A program made the position numbers and the translations under genes. A DNA stretch of 8,381 bases from an uncultured Altererythrobacter sp. (GTDB lineage: Bacteria > Pseudomonadota > Alphaproteobacteria > Sphingomonadales > Sphingomonadaceae), in the NCBI GenBank assembly GCA_946885545.1, contig CAMPGP010000079.1, positions 1 through 8,381 on the forward strand, given 5' to 3'. Shown here in pieces: positions 1 to 5,933 of the stretch. A model generated the notes under the pieces. That model was not told where the DNA came from. It searched no databases and saw nothing but the letters and a program-made list of their open reading frames with translations. How positions within the stretch are numbered: the first letter of the stretch is position 1; every line of letters starts with the position of its first letter.

Positions 1-738
1 CTCGTCGATGATCTGCTCGCGTACCGCGTTGGTCAGGCTGACTTCGGCGGTGGGAATCAGCCAGCGATCGTCGGTGGTGCGGAAAAGGTCTTCGGAAAAC
101 TTGGGCAGCTGGCCGGTCCCGAACACGGCTTCGTCGCGCACCATCAGCGGCGGGGCGCATTCGGTGTAGCCGTTCTCGCCGGTCTGGCGGTCGAGCATGA
201 ACTGGCCGAGCGCGCGGTGGAGCCGGGCCATCTGACCGCGCAGGAAGGTGAAGCGCGCGCCCGCGATCTGCGCGCCGGTCTCGAAATCCATGCCCAGCGC
301 CGGGCCTAGGTCGGCGTGTTCCTTGGGCGCGAAGGCGAACTCGCGCTGCTCGCCCCATTGTGCGATTTCGACGTTGCCGCTCTCGTCCTCGCCCGGCGGG
401 ACATCGGCGTCGGGCAGGTTGGGGAGGCGCGCGAGCGCATCGGCGAGCTCGGCGGCGAGCGTGCGGTCCTGATCCTCGAGCGCGGGCAGGGTCTGCTTGA
501 TCTCGGTGAATTCGGCCTTGAGCTCCTCGGCCTTGTGCTTGTCGCCCTGCGCGATCGCCTGCCCGATCGCCTTGGAGGCTTCGTTGCGGCGGTTCTGCGC
601 TTCCTGCAGCATGGTCGCCACTTCGCGGCGCTTCGCATCGAGCGCGATCAGGCTTTGCGCGACCGGCTCCACCCCGCGGCGGGCGAGGGCGGCGTCAAAG
701 GCGTGCGGATCGTCGCGGATCAGGCGGATGTCGTGCAT
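1..738 (-). CDS. serS: Seryl-tRNA synthetase, N-terminal 246 residues (3' end cut by window edge)
   Basis: This cytoplasmic class II aminoacyl-tRNA synthetase charges tRNA-Ser (and tRNA-Sec where present) with serine, using ATP. Translation from the ATG at 738-736 begins [20 protein letters not shown], the usual SerRS opening. Residues about 30-105 are charged and Glu/Lys/Arg/Ala-rich, matching the long antiparallel coiled-coil arm that grips the tRNA extra arm. The catalytic domain starts near residue 115. '[15 protein letters not shown]' (about 186-200) and '[11 protein letters not shown]' (228-238) are family signatures; T230-A231-E232 is the serine-binding TxE motif. Motifs 2 and 3 would lie beyond the left edge. 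The frame is open to base 1, so the gene is partial only because of the window. The Shine-Dalgarno match is weak (AGG about 10 nt upstream of the ATG). The gene is transcribed away from the sulfotransferase gene, and the 132-bp gap between them must hold its promoter. The identification is very secure. Confidence 0.97.
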   Translation of the reverse strand, partial: MHDIRLIRDDPHAFDAALARRGVEPVAQSLIALDAKRREVATMLQEAQNRRNEASKAIGQAIAQGDKHKAEELKAEFTEIKQTLPALEDQDRTLAAELADALARLPNLPDADVPPGEDESGNVEIAQWGEQREFAFAPKEHADLGPALGMDFETGAQIAGARFTFLRGQMARLHRALGQFMLDRQTGENGYTECAPPLMVRDEAVFGTGQLPKFSEDLFRTTDDRWLIPTAEVSLTNAVREQIIDE

Positions 739-759
739 GGGCGCGGCCTATGCCTCAGT

Positions 760-783
760 GAAGCTGGCATTTCCAGCGGCTTC
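760..783 (-). other. Small bulged stem-loop in the serS leader
   Basis: On the minus strand GAAGC, a three-base CGC bulge and TGG are followed by a five-base AAATG loop, then CCA and GCTTC. This gives eight base pairs with one bulge. An alternative is a simple 5-bp stem (GCTGG/CCAGC). It ends 22 nt before the serS start codon, so it would lie in the serS leader RNA if transcription starts upstream of it. No T-box-like structure or leader peptide was recognised. It may be chance in GC-rich DNA. Confidence 0.25.
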
Positions 784-795
784 AGGAACACGAAA

Positions 796-804
796 GGGGG
801 GGGG
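796..804. repeat. Nine-base G homopolymer between serS and the sulfotransferase gene
   Basis: Nine consecutive G on the plus strand, then C and GGG, lie 67-75 bp upstream of the sulfotransferase GTG and 58-66 bp upstream of the serS ATG. It is outside both coding regions, so slippage would change promoter or leader spacing and not a reading frame. The rest of the gap (739-870) holds no gene and no convincing -35/-10 pair on either strand. Confidence 0.6.
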
Positions 805-870
805 CGGGTAAAGAGGCGACGGATCGATTGGCGGCATTCCGCGCGCCAAGTCCGCAACAAGGCAAGAAGA

Positions 871-2178
871 GTGAGCGATCAAGCCATCCGGCCCCCGCGG
901 CGCACGCCGTTCATCGATATTCTGGATACCGCGATCCGGGGCGGCCGAAAGCTCGGCGCCGTCGCACCCGCGCGGCTCGAGAAGGACTTCCTGCTCGAGC
1001 GGGCTGCGGAAGCCACTGGCCTCGACGATTTCGGCGACCGCTGGTTCGAGCGTCCGATGGATGTGCTGCTCGATTCCGTCCGGCGCGAGGCGCGGCTCAA
1101 CGCCGCGGGTGACTGGGCCGCGATGCAGCAGTTTCACCATGTCCTGAAGGATCGCTTGGTCGCGCAGATGTGGTTCGCGCGCCATCCCGAAATTCTCGCC
1201 CGACCCATGCCGCGTCCGGTGGTCATCGTCGGGCCCATGCGCTCCGGCACTACGCGCATGCACCGCCTGCTCGCGGGAGATCGGCGCTTCAGCCACATGC
1301 GCAGTTTCGAGACGATCAGCCCGGTGCCGCGTCCTGATTTCGAGGAGGTGCTTGCGGGCGAGAAGGAGGATTTTCGCCCAACGGTCGCCGCGCGGATCAT
1401 GAAGATCGCACGACTTGCCAATCCCCGGACGCTCTCGATCCACCCCACCGGACCCCACGAGCCGGAGGAAGAGCTCGGACTCCTCGTCGCGAGCATGTGG
1501 GGCATGAAGCACGAGGCGCAGTGGCACGTACCGAGCTATGGCCGGTGGTGCGAAGGCGAGAGTGCGGTGCCGGCCTATCGCCATATGGCCAACCTCCTGC
1601 GGCTGGTCGGCTGGTCGCAGCAGGTCTCCTCCATCCGCCCGTGGATTCTCAAGACCCCGCAACATATGCTCGACCTGCCCGCGCTGCTCGAGGTGTTCCC
1701 CGATGCCCGGCTGATCTTCACCCATCGCGATCCGCTGCGCGTCGTCGGCAGCGCCACCTCGCTCGCGTGGAATCAGACGATCATCTATTCCGACCATGTC
1801 GATCCGGCACGCATGGGCAAGGAATGGCTCCACAAGACCGCGCTGCAGGTGGAGCGCATGCGCGCGGCCCGTGCGGCGATCCCCGAGGAGCGCAAGATCG
1901 ACGTCCAGTACGAGGACATGGAACGCGACTGGCGCGGGACGATGGAGAGGGTCTATCGCTTTCTCGAGCTCGACATCGAGCCTGCCGTCCCGGCCATGGA
2001 AAGCTACATGGATCGCGCCAGTGCGCTCAAGCGGACCCCGCACGCCTACAGCCTTGCGGAATTCGGGCTCACGTCAGACGAAGTGCTCGAGCGACTGGGT
2101 GACTATGTCCGCGCGTTCGACATCCCGATCGAAGGCGATGTCGCGCCGGTGCGGGTATCGCGCTTCGCTCGCGCGTAA
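871..2178 (+). CDS. Sulfotransferase family protein (Sulfotransfer_3-like, PAPS-dependent type), 435 aa
   Basis: Proteins of this fold move a sulfuryl group from PAPS to a hydroxyl or amine of a small molecule or glycan. Residues 117-133 (VVIVGPMRSGTTRMHRL) form the 5'-phosphosulfate loop, a P-loop-like PxRSGTT motif. DARLIFTHRDPLRVVGS (278-294) matches the 3'-phosphate-binding strand and helix, with R286 and S294 in the expected places. WILKTPQHM (258-266) and HEPEEELGL (196-204) are further conserved blocks typical of bacterial members. No signal peptide or membrane segment is seen, so it is probably cytoplasmic. The frame is open upstream to 316, but that part lies opposite serS. The GTG at 871 is the first plausible start outside serS, preceded by a purine-rich AAGAAGA placed rather close to it; the next in-frame ATG would cut into the conserved N-terminal helical region. 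The gene converges on the TonB-dependent receptor and so is a separate transcript. Substrate is unknown; family assignment is firm. Confidence 0.88.
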   Translation: MSDQAIRPPRRTPFIDILDTAIRGGRKLGAVAPARLEKDFLLERAAEATGLDDFGDRWFERPMDVLLDSVRREARLNAAGDWAAMQQFHHVLKDRLVAQMWFARHPEILARPMPRPVVIVGPMRSGTTRMHRLLAGDRRFSHMRSFETISPVPRPDFEEVLAGEKEDFRPTVAARIMKIARLANPRTLSIHPTGPHEPEEELGLLVASMWGMKHEAQWHVPSYGRWCEGESAVPAYRHMANLLRLVGWSQQVSSIRPWILKTPQHMLDLPALLEVFPDARLIFTHRDPLRVVGSATSLAWNQTIIYSDHVDPARMGKEWLHKTALQVERMRAARAAIPEERKIDVQYEDMERDWRGTMERVYRFLELDIEPAVPAMESYMDRASALKRTPHAYSLAEFGLTSDEVLERLGDYVRAFDIPIEGDVAPVRVSRFARA

Positions 2179-2198
2179 GCGGGCGAAAGTCAGGTCGC

Positions 2199-2226
2199 GG
2201 GGCCGGCCGCCTGTGCCGCCGGCCCC
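2199..2226. terminator. GC-rich convergent hairpin between sulfotransferase and receptor genes
   Basis: GGGGCCGGC (2199-2207) and GCCGGCCCC (2218-2226) form a perfect 9-bp stem with a 10-nt loop. It occupies the 56-bp gap between two convergent stop codons, where a bidirectional terminator is expected. No T-tract follows on either strand, so intrinsic termination would be weak or would rely on the stem alone; Rho-dependent termination remains possible. Confidence 0.45.
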
Positions 2227-2234
2227 TGCATTCG

Positions 2235-4574
2235 TCAGTATTTGAACGTCGCGGTGACGAAGACCTGCCGAGGGTTGCCGTAGAAGGCGGTCAGCGTGCC
2301 TTCGGGCCCGAGCGTCGGGATCGGCTGGCCATTGGCGATGGGGATGGCTCCGGTCACCGGATCGGTCGCGACGAATGTGTAGCCGCTCGTCTTGTACTGC
2401 TTGTCGGTCATGTTCTTGCCATAGATCCCGATGCTCCAGCGATCGCCCGGTGCGGTGTAGACGAGACTTGCGTCCACCAGCGCATAGCCGTCCTGATCGA
2501 GGTAGGAGTTTGGAATCTCGAACTGGTAGGTCTTGCTGCGATAGGAGACAGTCGTGCCGAAATAGAGATCTCCGGCACCGACCGGCGCGGTATAGCTGGC
2601 GGTGGCGCTGCCGGTGAAGGCAGGGGTGTTCTGCACTTCGCGGAACTCGGCAACGTCGGTCGGAACGTTGCCGATGTTGGTGATGTATTCGTCGAACTCG
2701 GCATCGATGTAGCCGAGCGAGCCCGACAGGTTGAAGCCGGCGCCGAGCCGCGCGCTCGCCTCCAGTTCGATGCCCTTGAAGGTTGCCTTGCCGGCATTCG
2801 ATACGACGCCGCAGAAGCTCGGAAGTCCGCCTACCTCGCACGCGACCGAGCCGGGGATCTGCACGTCGGTGTAATCGGCATAGAACCCGGCCAGCGCCAC
2901 GCTCAGCATGCCGTCCATCAGGCTGCCTTTGTACCCGACCTCGTAGCTGTCGACCTTTTCGGGCGCGAAGCTCAGGAAGGCGGCGATCTCGTCGTCCGAT
3001 CGCACACCGTCCCCGTCGGTGTCGGGCGCGTTGGTGCCAACGCCGCGCGGATCGAACCCGCCGCCCTTGAACCCCTGCGAAAAGCTCGCATAGAGATTGT
3101 GATCGGGCGTCGGCATGAAGCTGATCGAGGCTCGCGGAGTAAACTTCTTGAACTCGCGGCTGCCGGAAAAATCGGTGCCTGGGGCACCCAAGGCGATCCC
3201 GGCGCCGCCAAAGAAGGGCGAACCGCCGCCGAGATAGTTCTGCCGCAGGATCGAGGCGGTGCGCTCGTCCCAGGTGTACCGGCCGCCCAGCGAAATGCTC
3301 AGCTGCTCCGACAGGTCGTAGGTGAAGTCGCCGAATATCGCGTAGGTTTCGGTGTCGACGGCCGCTTCGGTGAAGGCGGTGAGCCCGGCAAGGGTAGTGA
3401 AGATGCGTACGTCGAACAGCGTGTCGGCTTTGGCATCGAGATAGTAGAGGCCCACGAGGCCGGTCAGCGGCCCGCCATCGTCCCACAGGAACTGGACTTC
3501 CTGGCTGATCTGTTCGTTGAAATACACGCCGGGCACGTCGAGATCGACTGCCGGCAGTGCGTCGAAGTCGATCGGGGTGAAGCTGTCGTCCTTGCGCCAT
3601 GCCGAAATCGAACGCAGCATCAAGGCGTCGCTGAGCTGGATTTCGGCATTGATCGCCACGCCGTAGGATTCGACGTCCTGCTCCGGTTCGTCGAGACCAC
3701 CGCGCGTATCGTAGACGTCGTCGAGTACGGGCGCGCCGGAAACGAGCCCCGGGATCAGCCGGTGACCCCCGCGCGGATTGCTCTTGTCGCGCGTGTAGTC
3801 GCCCGAGACGCGGATGAATACGGGTTCGCCATAGCCGCCCATTTCCATTGAAAGGCGTCCGGCCCACACATCCTTGTTGTAGTTCTCGACGCCGAGCGTG
3901 AGGTTCTCTCCGAATCCCCCGCGCGATAGCCGCGCGACCGATCCGCCGATGCGCACGATATCGCCAAGCGGCGCGGACGCGGTGACCACCGCCTCCGCCT
4001 GGTCGTACGTGCCGTAAGTCGCGCGCGCCTTGAGGGCGAATTCCTGCGGCAGGCGCCGGCTCACGTACTTGACCGCGCCGCCGATGGTGTTGCGGCCGTA
4101 GAGCGTACCCTGCGGTCCGCGCAGGACCTCGATTCGCTCGACGTCGTAGATGTCGAGCACCGCCGCTTGAGGCCGGTTGAGGTAGACGTCGTCGAGATAG
4201 ATTCCCACACCCTGCTCGAAGCCGGAAACAGGGTCCTGCTGTCCAATGCCGCGGATGAAGGCGCTGAGCGTCGAGTTGGTCGCGCGCGAGTTCTCCAGCG
4301 TCACGTTGGGCACGGCCTGAGCGACATCGGTGAGGTCGAGCGCACCGCGCTGCTCGAGCTGCTCTCCACTGAACGCGCTAACTGCCACGGGGACATCGAT
4401 CAGGCGTTCTTCGCGGCGACGCGCGGTGACGACGATTTCGCCCGAATCCGCGCTCGCCTCCGTCGCGACCGGCTCGGCGACGGTCGCATCCTGCGCGACG
4501 GCCGGTGCAGCAAATGCAATCGTGGCGACGCCCCCCAGCAAGGCGGCCGCAAACTTTGAATCAGGCACCCTCAT
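2235..4574 (-). CDS. TonB-dependent outer-membrane receptor, 779 aa
   Basis: This is an outer-membrane beta-barrel that imports a bound ligand (siderophore, vitamin, carbohydrate or hydrophobic compound) using energy from TonB-ExbBD. A signal peptide covers residues 1 to about 28 (hydrophobic run, then APAVAQD). EIVVTARRREE (46-56) is the TonB-box region. The plug follows at about 57-172, with VPVAVSAFSG, FIRGIGQQDP, GVGIYLDDVYLNRP and the diagnostic VERIEVLRGPQGTLYGRNTIGGAVK. The rest is barrel; ASFSQGFKGGGFDPR (496-510) and GKNMTDKQY (719-727) are typical late-barrel motifs. It ends VFVTATFKY, with a final Tyr where Phe is more usual; both are accepted in outer-membrane proteins. An EF-hand-like loop (D518 to E529) and a Cys pair (579, 588) lie in the barrel part, probably in extracellular loops. 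The ATG at 4574-4572 has a good ribosome-binding site and opens away from the TetR gene, which probably controls it. The style is that of the expanded sphingomonad receptor families; the ligand cannot be told from sequence. Confidence 0.95.
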   Translation of the reverse strand: MRVPDSKFAAALLGGVATIAFAAPAVAQDATVAEPVATEASADSGEIVVTARRREERLIDVPVAVSAFSGEQLEQRGALDLTDVAQAVPNVTLENSRATNSTLSAFIRGIGQQDPVSGFEQGVGIYLDDVYLNRPQAAVLDIYDVERIEVLRGPQGTLYGRNTIGGAVKYVSRRLPQEFALKARATYGTYDQAEAVVTASAPLGDIVRIGGSVARLSRGGFGENLTLGVENYNKDVWAGRLSMEMGGYGEPVFIRVSGDYTRDKSNPRGGHRLIPGLVSGAPVLDDVYDTRGGLDEPEQDVESYGVAINAEIQLSDALMLRSISAWRKDDSFTPIDFDALPAVDLDVPGVYFNEQISQEVQFLWDDGGPLTGLVGLYYLDAKADTLFDVRIFTTLAGLTAFTEAAVDTETYAIFGDFTYDLSEQLSISLGGRYTWDERTASILRQNYLGGGSPFFGGAGIALGAPGTDFSGSREFKKFTPRASISFMPTPDHNLYASFSQGFKGGGFDPRGVGTNAPDTDGDGVRSDDEIAAFLSFAPEKVDSYEVGYKGSLMDGMLSVALAGFYADYTDVQIPGSVACEVGGLPSFCGVVSNAGKATFKGIELEASARLGAGFNLSGSLGYIDAEFDEYITNIGNVPTDVAEFREVQNTPAFTGSATASYTAPVGAGDLYFGTTVSYRSKTYQFEIPNSYLDQDGYALVDASLVYTAPGDRWSIGIYGKNMTDKQYKTSGYTFVATDPVTGAIPIANGQPIPTLGPEGTLTAFYGNPRQVFVTATFKY
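2988..3023 (-). other. EF-hand-like calcium-binding loop encoded within the TonB-dependent receptor
   Basis: Receptor residues 518-529 read DTDGDGVRSDDE. Acidic or oxygen-bearing side chains occupy loop positions 1, 3, 5, 9 and 12, with Gly at 6 and a hydrophobic residue at 7. This fits the canonical 12-residue EF-hand or dockerin-type calcium loop. It follows the conserved GFKGGGFDPR strand and precedes FAPEKVDSYEVGYKG, so it probably sits in a surface loop between two barrel strands. Calcium binding is inferred from the motif alone. Confidence 0.55.
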
Positions 4575-4578
4575 CGAT

Positions 4579-4586
4579 CCTCTCCC
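4579..4586 (-). promoter_or_regulatory. Ribosome-binding site of the TonB-dependent receptor
   Basis: GGGAGAGG on the minus strand ends 4 nt before the receptor ATG. It is the best Shine-Dalgarno-like match among the starts in this window and supports the ATG at 4574. Confidence 0.6.
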
Positions 4587-4601
4587 GTCTTATTTGCGGC
4601 C

Positions 4602-4630
4602 TCGATATTGAAACATGAACCATGTTTCAA
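4602..4630 (-). promoter_or_regulatory. Candidate sigma-70-type promoter for the TonB-dependent receptor
   Basis: On the minus strand TTGAAA (4630-4625, five of six matches to TTGACA) is followed after exactly 17 nt by TATCGA (4607-4602, a partial TATAAT match). This would place the transcript start near 4595 and a leader of about 20 nt carrying the ribosome-binding site. The -35 element and the whole spacer lie inside the palindromic operator, so bound regulator should exclude RNA polymerase. The -10 match is weak. Confidence 0.45.
4608..4630. promoter_or_regulatory. Perfect palindromic operator, probable TetR-family binding site
   Basis: TTGAAACATG (4608-4617) and CATGTTTCAA (4621-4630) are exact reverse complements separated by AAC (4618-4620), a 23-bp two-fold symmetric site. 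It lies in the divergent gap between the TetR-family gene and the TonB-dependent receptor gene, the usual place for an autoregulatory TetR operator. Its size suits a TetR dimer or a pair of dimers. Because of the symmetry, TTGAAA occurs on both strands as a -35-like hexamer. No convincing -10 was found at the right spacing in the tetR direction. Confidence 0.78.
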
Positions 4631-4676
4631 GTTTTTTGCTTGCAGGGGCTCGACTGCAGGCTTAGCGATCGTGCTC

Positions 4677-5306
4677 ATGGGAGAGGGGACGCCAGCCTCG
4701 TCGGTGGAAACCGCCAAGCAGCCTCGCACGGAGCGGGGGCGGCGGACGTTGCGCAAGCTGCTCGACGCCGCGGCAGTCGAATTCGGTGAGCGGGGATTCC
4801 ACGATGCCTCGATCAGCGGGATCACCGCGCGCGCCGGCACTGCGCTCGGCAGCTTCTATACGTATTTCGATTCGAAGGACGCGATCTTCCAGGCGCTGGT
4901 GCGCGACATGAGCGAAGCGGTGAAGGTCGCGGCGCGCGACGCATTGGCGCAGCCCGCTTCCGCGATCGAGCGCGAACGGGCAGCGCTGACTGCCTTCCTT
5001 CGCTTCGCGGCGGAACACAAGGAAGTCTACCGCATCATCGACGAGGCTGAATTCGTCGATCCGGATAGCTATCGCCTTCACTACGAGACCACCGGGGCCC
5101 GCATTCTCGAGCGACTTCGCGAAGGTGCGCTGAGGGGCGAGTTGCGGCAGGATCTCGAGGAAGCGCACGCCTGGGCGATCATGGGGATGAACGTGTTTCT
5201 CGGCCTTCGCTACGCGGTGTGGAACGATGGCGAAATGCCGGCCGAGAAAGTCGCCGCGATTGCGAGCGACCTGCTCGCGCACGGAATAGCCGCAGAGAGC
5301 CGCTAA
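4677..5306 (+). CDS. TetR/AcrR-family transcriptional regulator, 209 aa
   Basis: A dimeric ligand-responsive DNA-binding regulator, usually a repressor of its divergent neighbour. The N-terminal TetR domain spans about residues 19-78: RRTLRKLLDAAAVEFGERGF is helix 1, and SISGITARAGTALGSFYTYF (45-64) is the helix-turn-helix with the near-invariant GSFYTYF, followed by SKDAIFQALV. The C-terminal helical domain (about 85-205) forms the ligand pocket and dimer face; its ligand is not predictable, and FLGLRYAVW (174-182) is the most distinctive segment. The length is normal for the family. The frame is open from TTG 4608, but that codon lies inside the operator, so translation from it is unlikely. 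ATG 4677 is preferred; GTG 4671 (two codons earlier, with AGG 10 nt upstream) and GTG 4704 are alternatives. The gene diverges from the receptor gene, its likely target, and converges on the B2-like gene with nine bases between the stop codons. Confidence 0.92.
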   Translation: MGEGTPASSVETAKQPRTERGRRTLRKLLDAAAVEFGERGFHDASISGITARAGTALGSFYTYFDSKDAIFQALVRDMSEAVKVAARDALAQPASAIERERAALTAFLRFAAEHKEVYRIIDEAEFVDPDSYRLHYETTGARILERLREGALRGELRQDLEEAHAWAIMGMNVFLGLRYAVWNDGEMPAEKVAAIASDLLAHGIAAESR

Positions 5307-5332
5307 GCGCGGGTCTCAGGCCGATCCGCGCT
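5306..5332. terminator. Hairpin at the convergent ends of the TetR and B2-like genes
   Basis: AGCGCGGGTC (5306-5315) pairs with GATCCGCGCT (5323-5332), a 10-bp stem with one G-T wobble and a 7-nt loop. It starts at the last base of the tetR stop codon and covers the last codons and stop of the convergent B2-like gene. Only three T occur shortly after it on the plus strand and there is no proper U-tract. A bidirectional terminator is the likely role. Confidence 0.42.
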
Positions 5333-5771
5333 CCGTTTCGCGTGCGCGACTTCGGAAATCCATGAACGCCGCGCGTTCGCTCGCGCCCGTCACGATTACC
5401 CCGCTGGCGACAAGCCAGGCGTGGAAGAGCGTGCCTTCGTCGAGATCGCCGCGCCGTGATCCGACCACGATGCGCGAGGCGATTCCACGCCGGCGGAGCA
5501 TCCAGCGCGCGGCCATTGCCTGGGGGAGGCAAACGGCGTCGAACCATGCGCGTGCGGCCATCGCGCAGACGATGCGACCGATCGAGGCGGCCCGGTCTCG
5601 CTCGTGGTCGGGCAAGACGACAAGGCCCGCGGCCGCTTCGCTGTCCAGAGGCCCCAGGCTGGAACGCCAGAGCTTGAACGGAACGAACCGCACCAGCGCG
5701 CGCGCGAGCGCAAGGCACAGCAGAGCTTCGGTGCGGACCCCGGTCCGTCGCAGGAATCGCCCAGGATTCAT
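5316..5771 (-). CDS. Lasso-peptide B2-like protein (transglutaminase-fold cysteine peptidase family), 151 aa
   Basis: Members of this family (Transglut_core3, as in McjB) cut the leader from lasso-peptide precursors with a Cys-His-Asp triad. The conserved core is visible: AWFDAVCLPQAMAARWMLRRRGIASRIVVGSRR, with the presumed nucleophile C81 (split here as AWFDAVCLPQAM and AARWMLRRRGI), then the His-motif LFHAWLVASG with H117. The residue expected to be Asp about 12 positions after the His is G129, and the common HAWVE is HAWLV, so the triad looks incomplete. The N-terminus (residues 1-40, with ALLCLALARALVRFVPF at 16-32) matches the helical lead-in of the family. The ATG at 5771-5769 is chosen because the longer open frame runs back into tRNA-Val; it has no Shine-Dalgarno sequence, and TTG 5807-5805 is an alternative. 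No precursor, B1 or asparagine-synthetase-like cyclase gene is in the window. Family is fairly sure; activity and substrate are unknown. Confidence 0.78.
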   Translation of the reverse strand: MNPGRFLRRTGVRTEALLCLALARALVRFVPFKLWRSSLGPLDSEAAAGLVVLPDHERDRAASIGRIVCAMAARAWFDAVCLPQAMAARWMLRRRGIASRIVVGSRRGDLDEGTLFHAWLVASGVIVTGASERAAFMDFRSRARETERGSA

Positions 5772-5781
5772 CGCGAGGAGG

Positions 5782-5787
5782 ATAATA
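5782..5787 (-). promoter_or_regulatory. Candidate -10 element just upstream of the B2-like gene
   Basis: TATTAT on the minus strand differs from TATAAT by one base and ends 10 nt before the ATG at 5771. Transcription from it would begin within a few bases of the start codon, giving a leaderless or nearly leaderless mRNA. That would fit the lack of a Shine-Dalgarno sequence. The -35 position (CAGTTG at 17-bp spacing) is poor. Read-through from the tRNA-Val gene is the alternative. Confidence 0.3.
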
Positions 5788-5837
5788 TCGCGACGTGCCC
5801 CGCGCAACTGTGCCCAGGAATGCCGCGGCTGGCAAAA

Positions 5838-5912
5838 TGGTGGGCGCGGCAAGGATTGAACTTGCGACCCCACCCGTGTGAAGGGTGTGCTCTACCACTG
5901 AGCTACGCGCCC
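5838..5912 (-). tRNA. tRNA-Val, anticodon CAC
   Basis: The minus strand folds into a complete cloverleaf: acceptor GGGCGCG/CGCGCCC, D-stem GCTC/GAGC with loop AGTGGTA, anticodon stem CACCC/GGGTG with loop TTCACAC, a 5-nt variable region, T-stem GCAAG/CTTGC with loop TTCAATC, discriminator A and an encoded CCA (5840-5838). The anticodon CAC reads the GTG valine codon, useful in such a GC-rich genome. Every stem is fully Watson-Crick paired, so it should be functional. The total is 75 nt including CCA. It lies 101 bp downstream of sppA and 66 bp upstream of the B2-like gene, all on the same strand. Confidence 0.97.
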
Positions 5913-5919
5913 GCCGGAG

Positions 5920-5933
5920 GGCCCGTTCGGGCC
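5920..5933. other. Short GC hairpin between sppA and tRNA-Val
   Basis: GGCCC and GGGCC (5920-5924 and 5929-5933) enclose a 4-nt GTTC loop; the inner G-C can extend it to 6 bp. It lies 7 bp upstream of the tRNA 5' end and about 80 bp after the sppA stop. It has no T-tract. It could help end sppA transcription or mark the tRNA precursor leader; it may also be chance. The remainder of the 101-bp gap shows nothing convincing. Confidence 0.28.

Noticed and set aside
316..870. Upstream extension of the sulfotransferase reading frame
   Set aside because: Most of it lies antisense to serS and the rest in the divergent gap. Family similarity begins only after the GTG at 871.
748..2043. 431-codon minus-strand open frame opposite the sulfotransferase gene
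   Set aside because: No family resemblance; the plus strand has clear PAPS-binding motifs in the right order. It is a shadow frame.
3099..3851. 250-codon plus-strand open frame opposite the receptor gene
   Set aside because: A shadow of the receptor gene, with no domain and no supporting start signal.
2074..3867. 597-codon open frame on the minus strand in another frame of the receptor gene
   Set aside because: Arg-rich low-quality translation typical of an out-of-frame read of GC-rich DNA. It overlaps the well-supported TonB-dependent receptor and runs past its stop into the convergent sulfotransferase.
4608..4676. TTG at 4608 as the start of the TetR-family gene
   Set aside because: It lies at the edge of the palindromic operator, has no ribosome-binding site, and would add about 23 residues with no TetR similarity (Cys/Phe-rich).
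5772..5873. N-terminal extension of the B2-like protein beginning at 5873
   Set aside because: This part translates the 3' half of tRNA-Val and the short gap after it. The tRNA fold is unmistakable, so the extension is not protein-coding.
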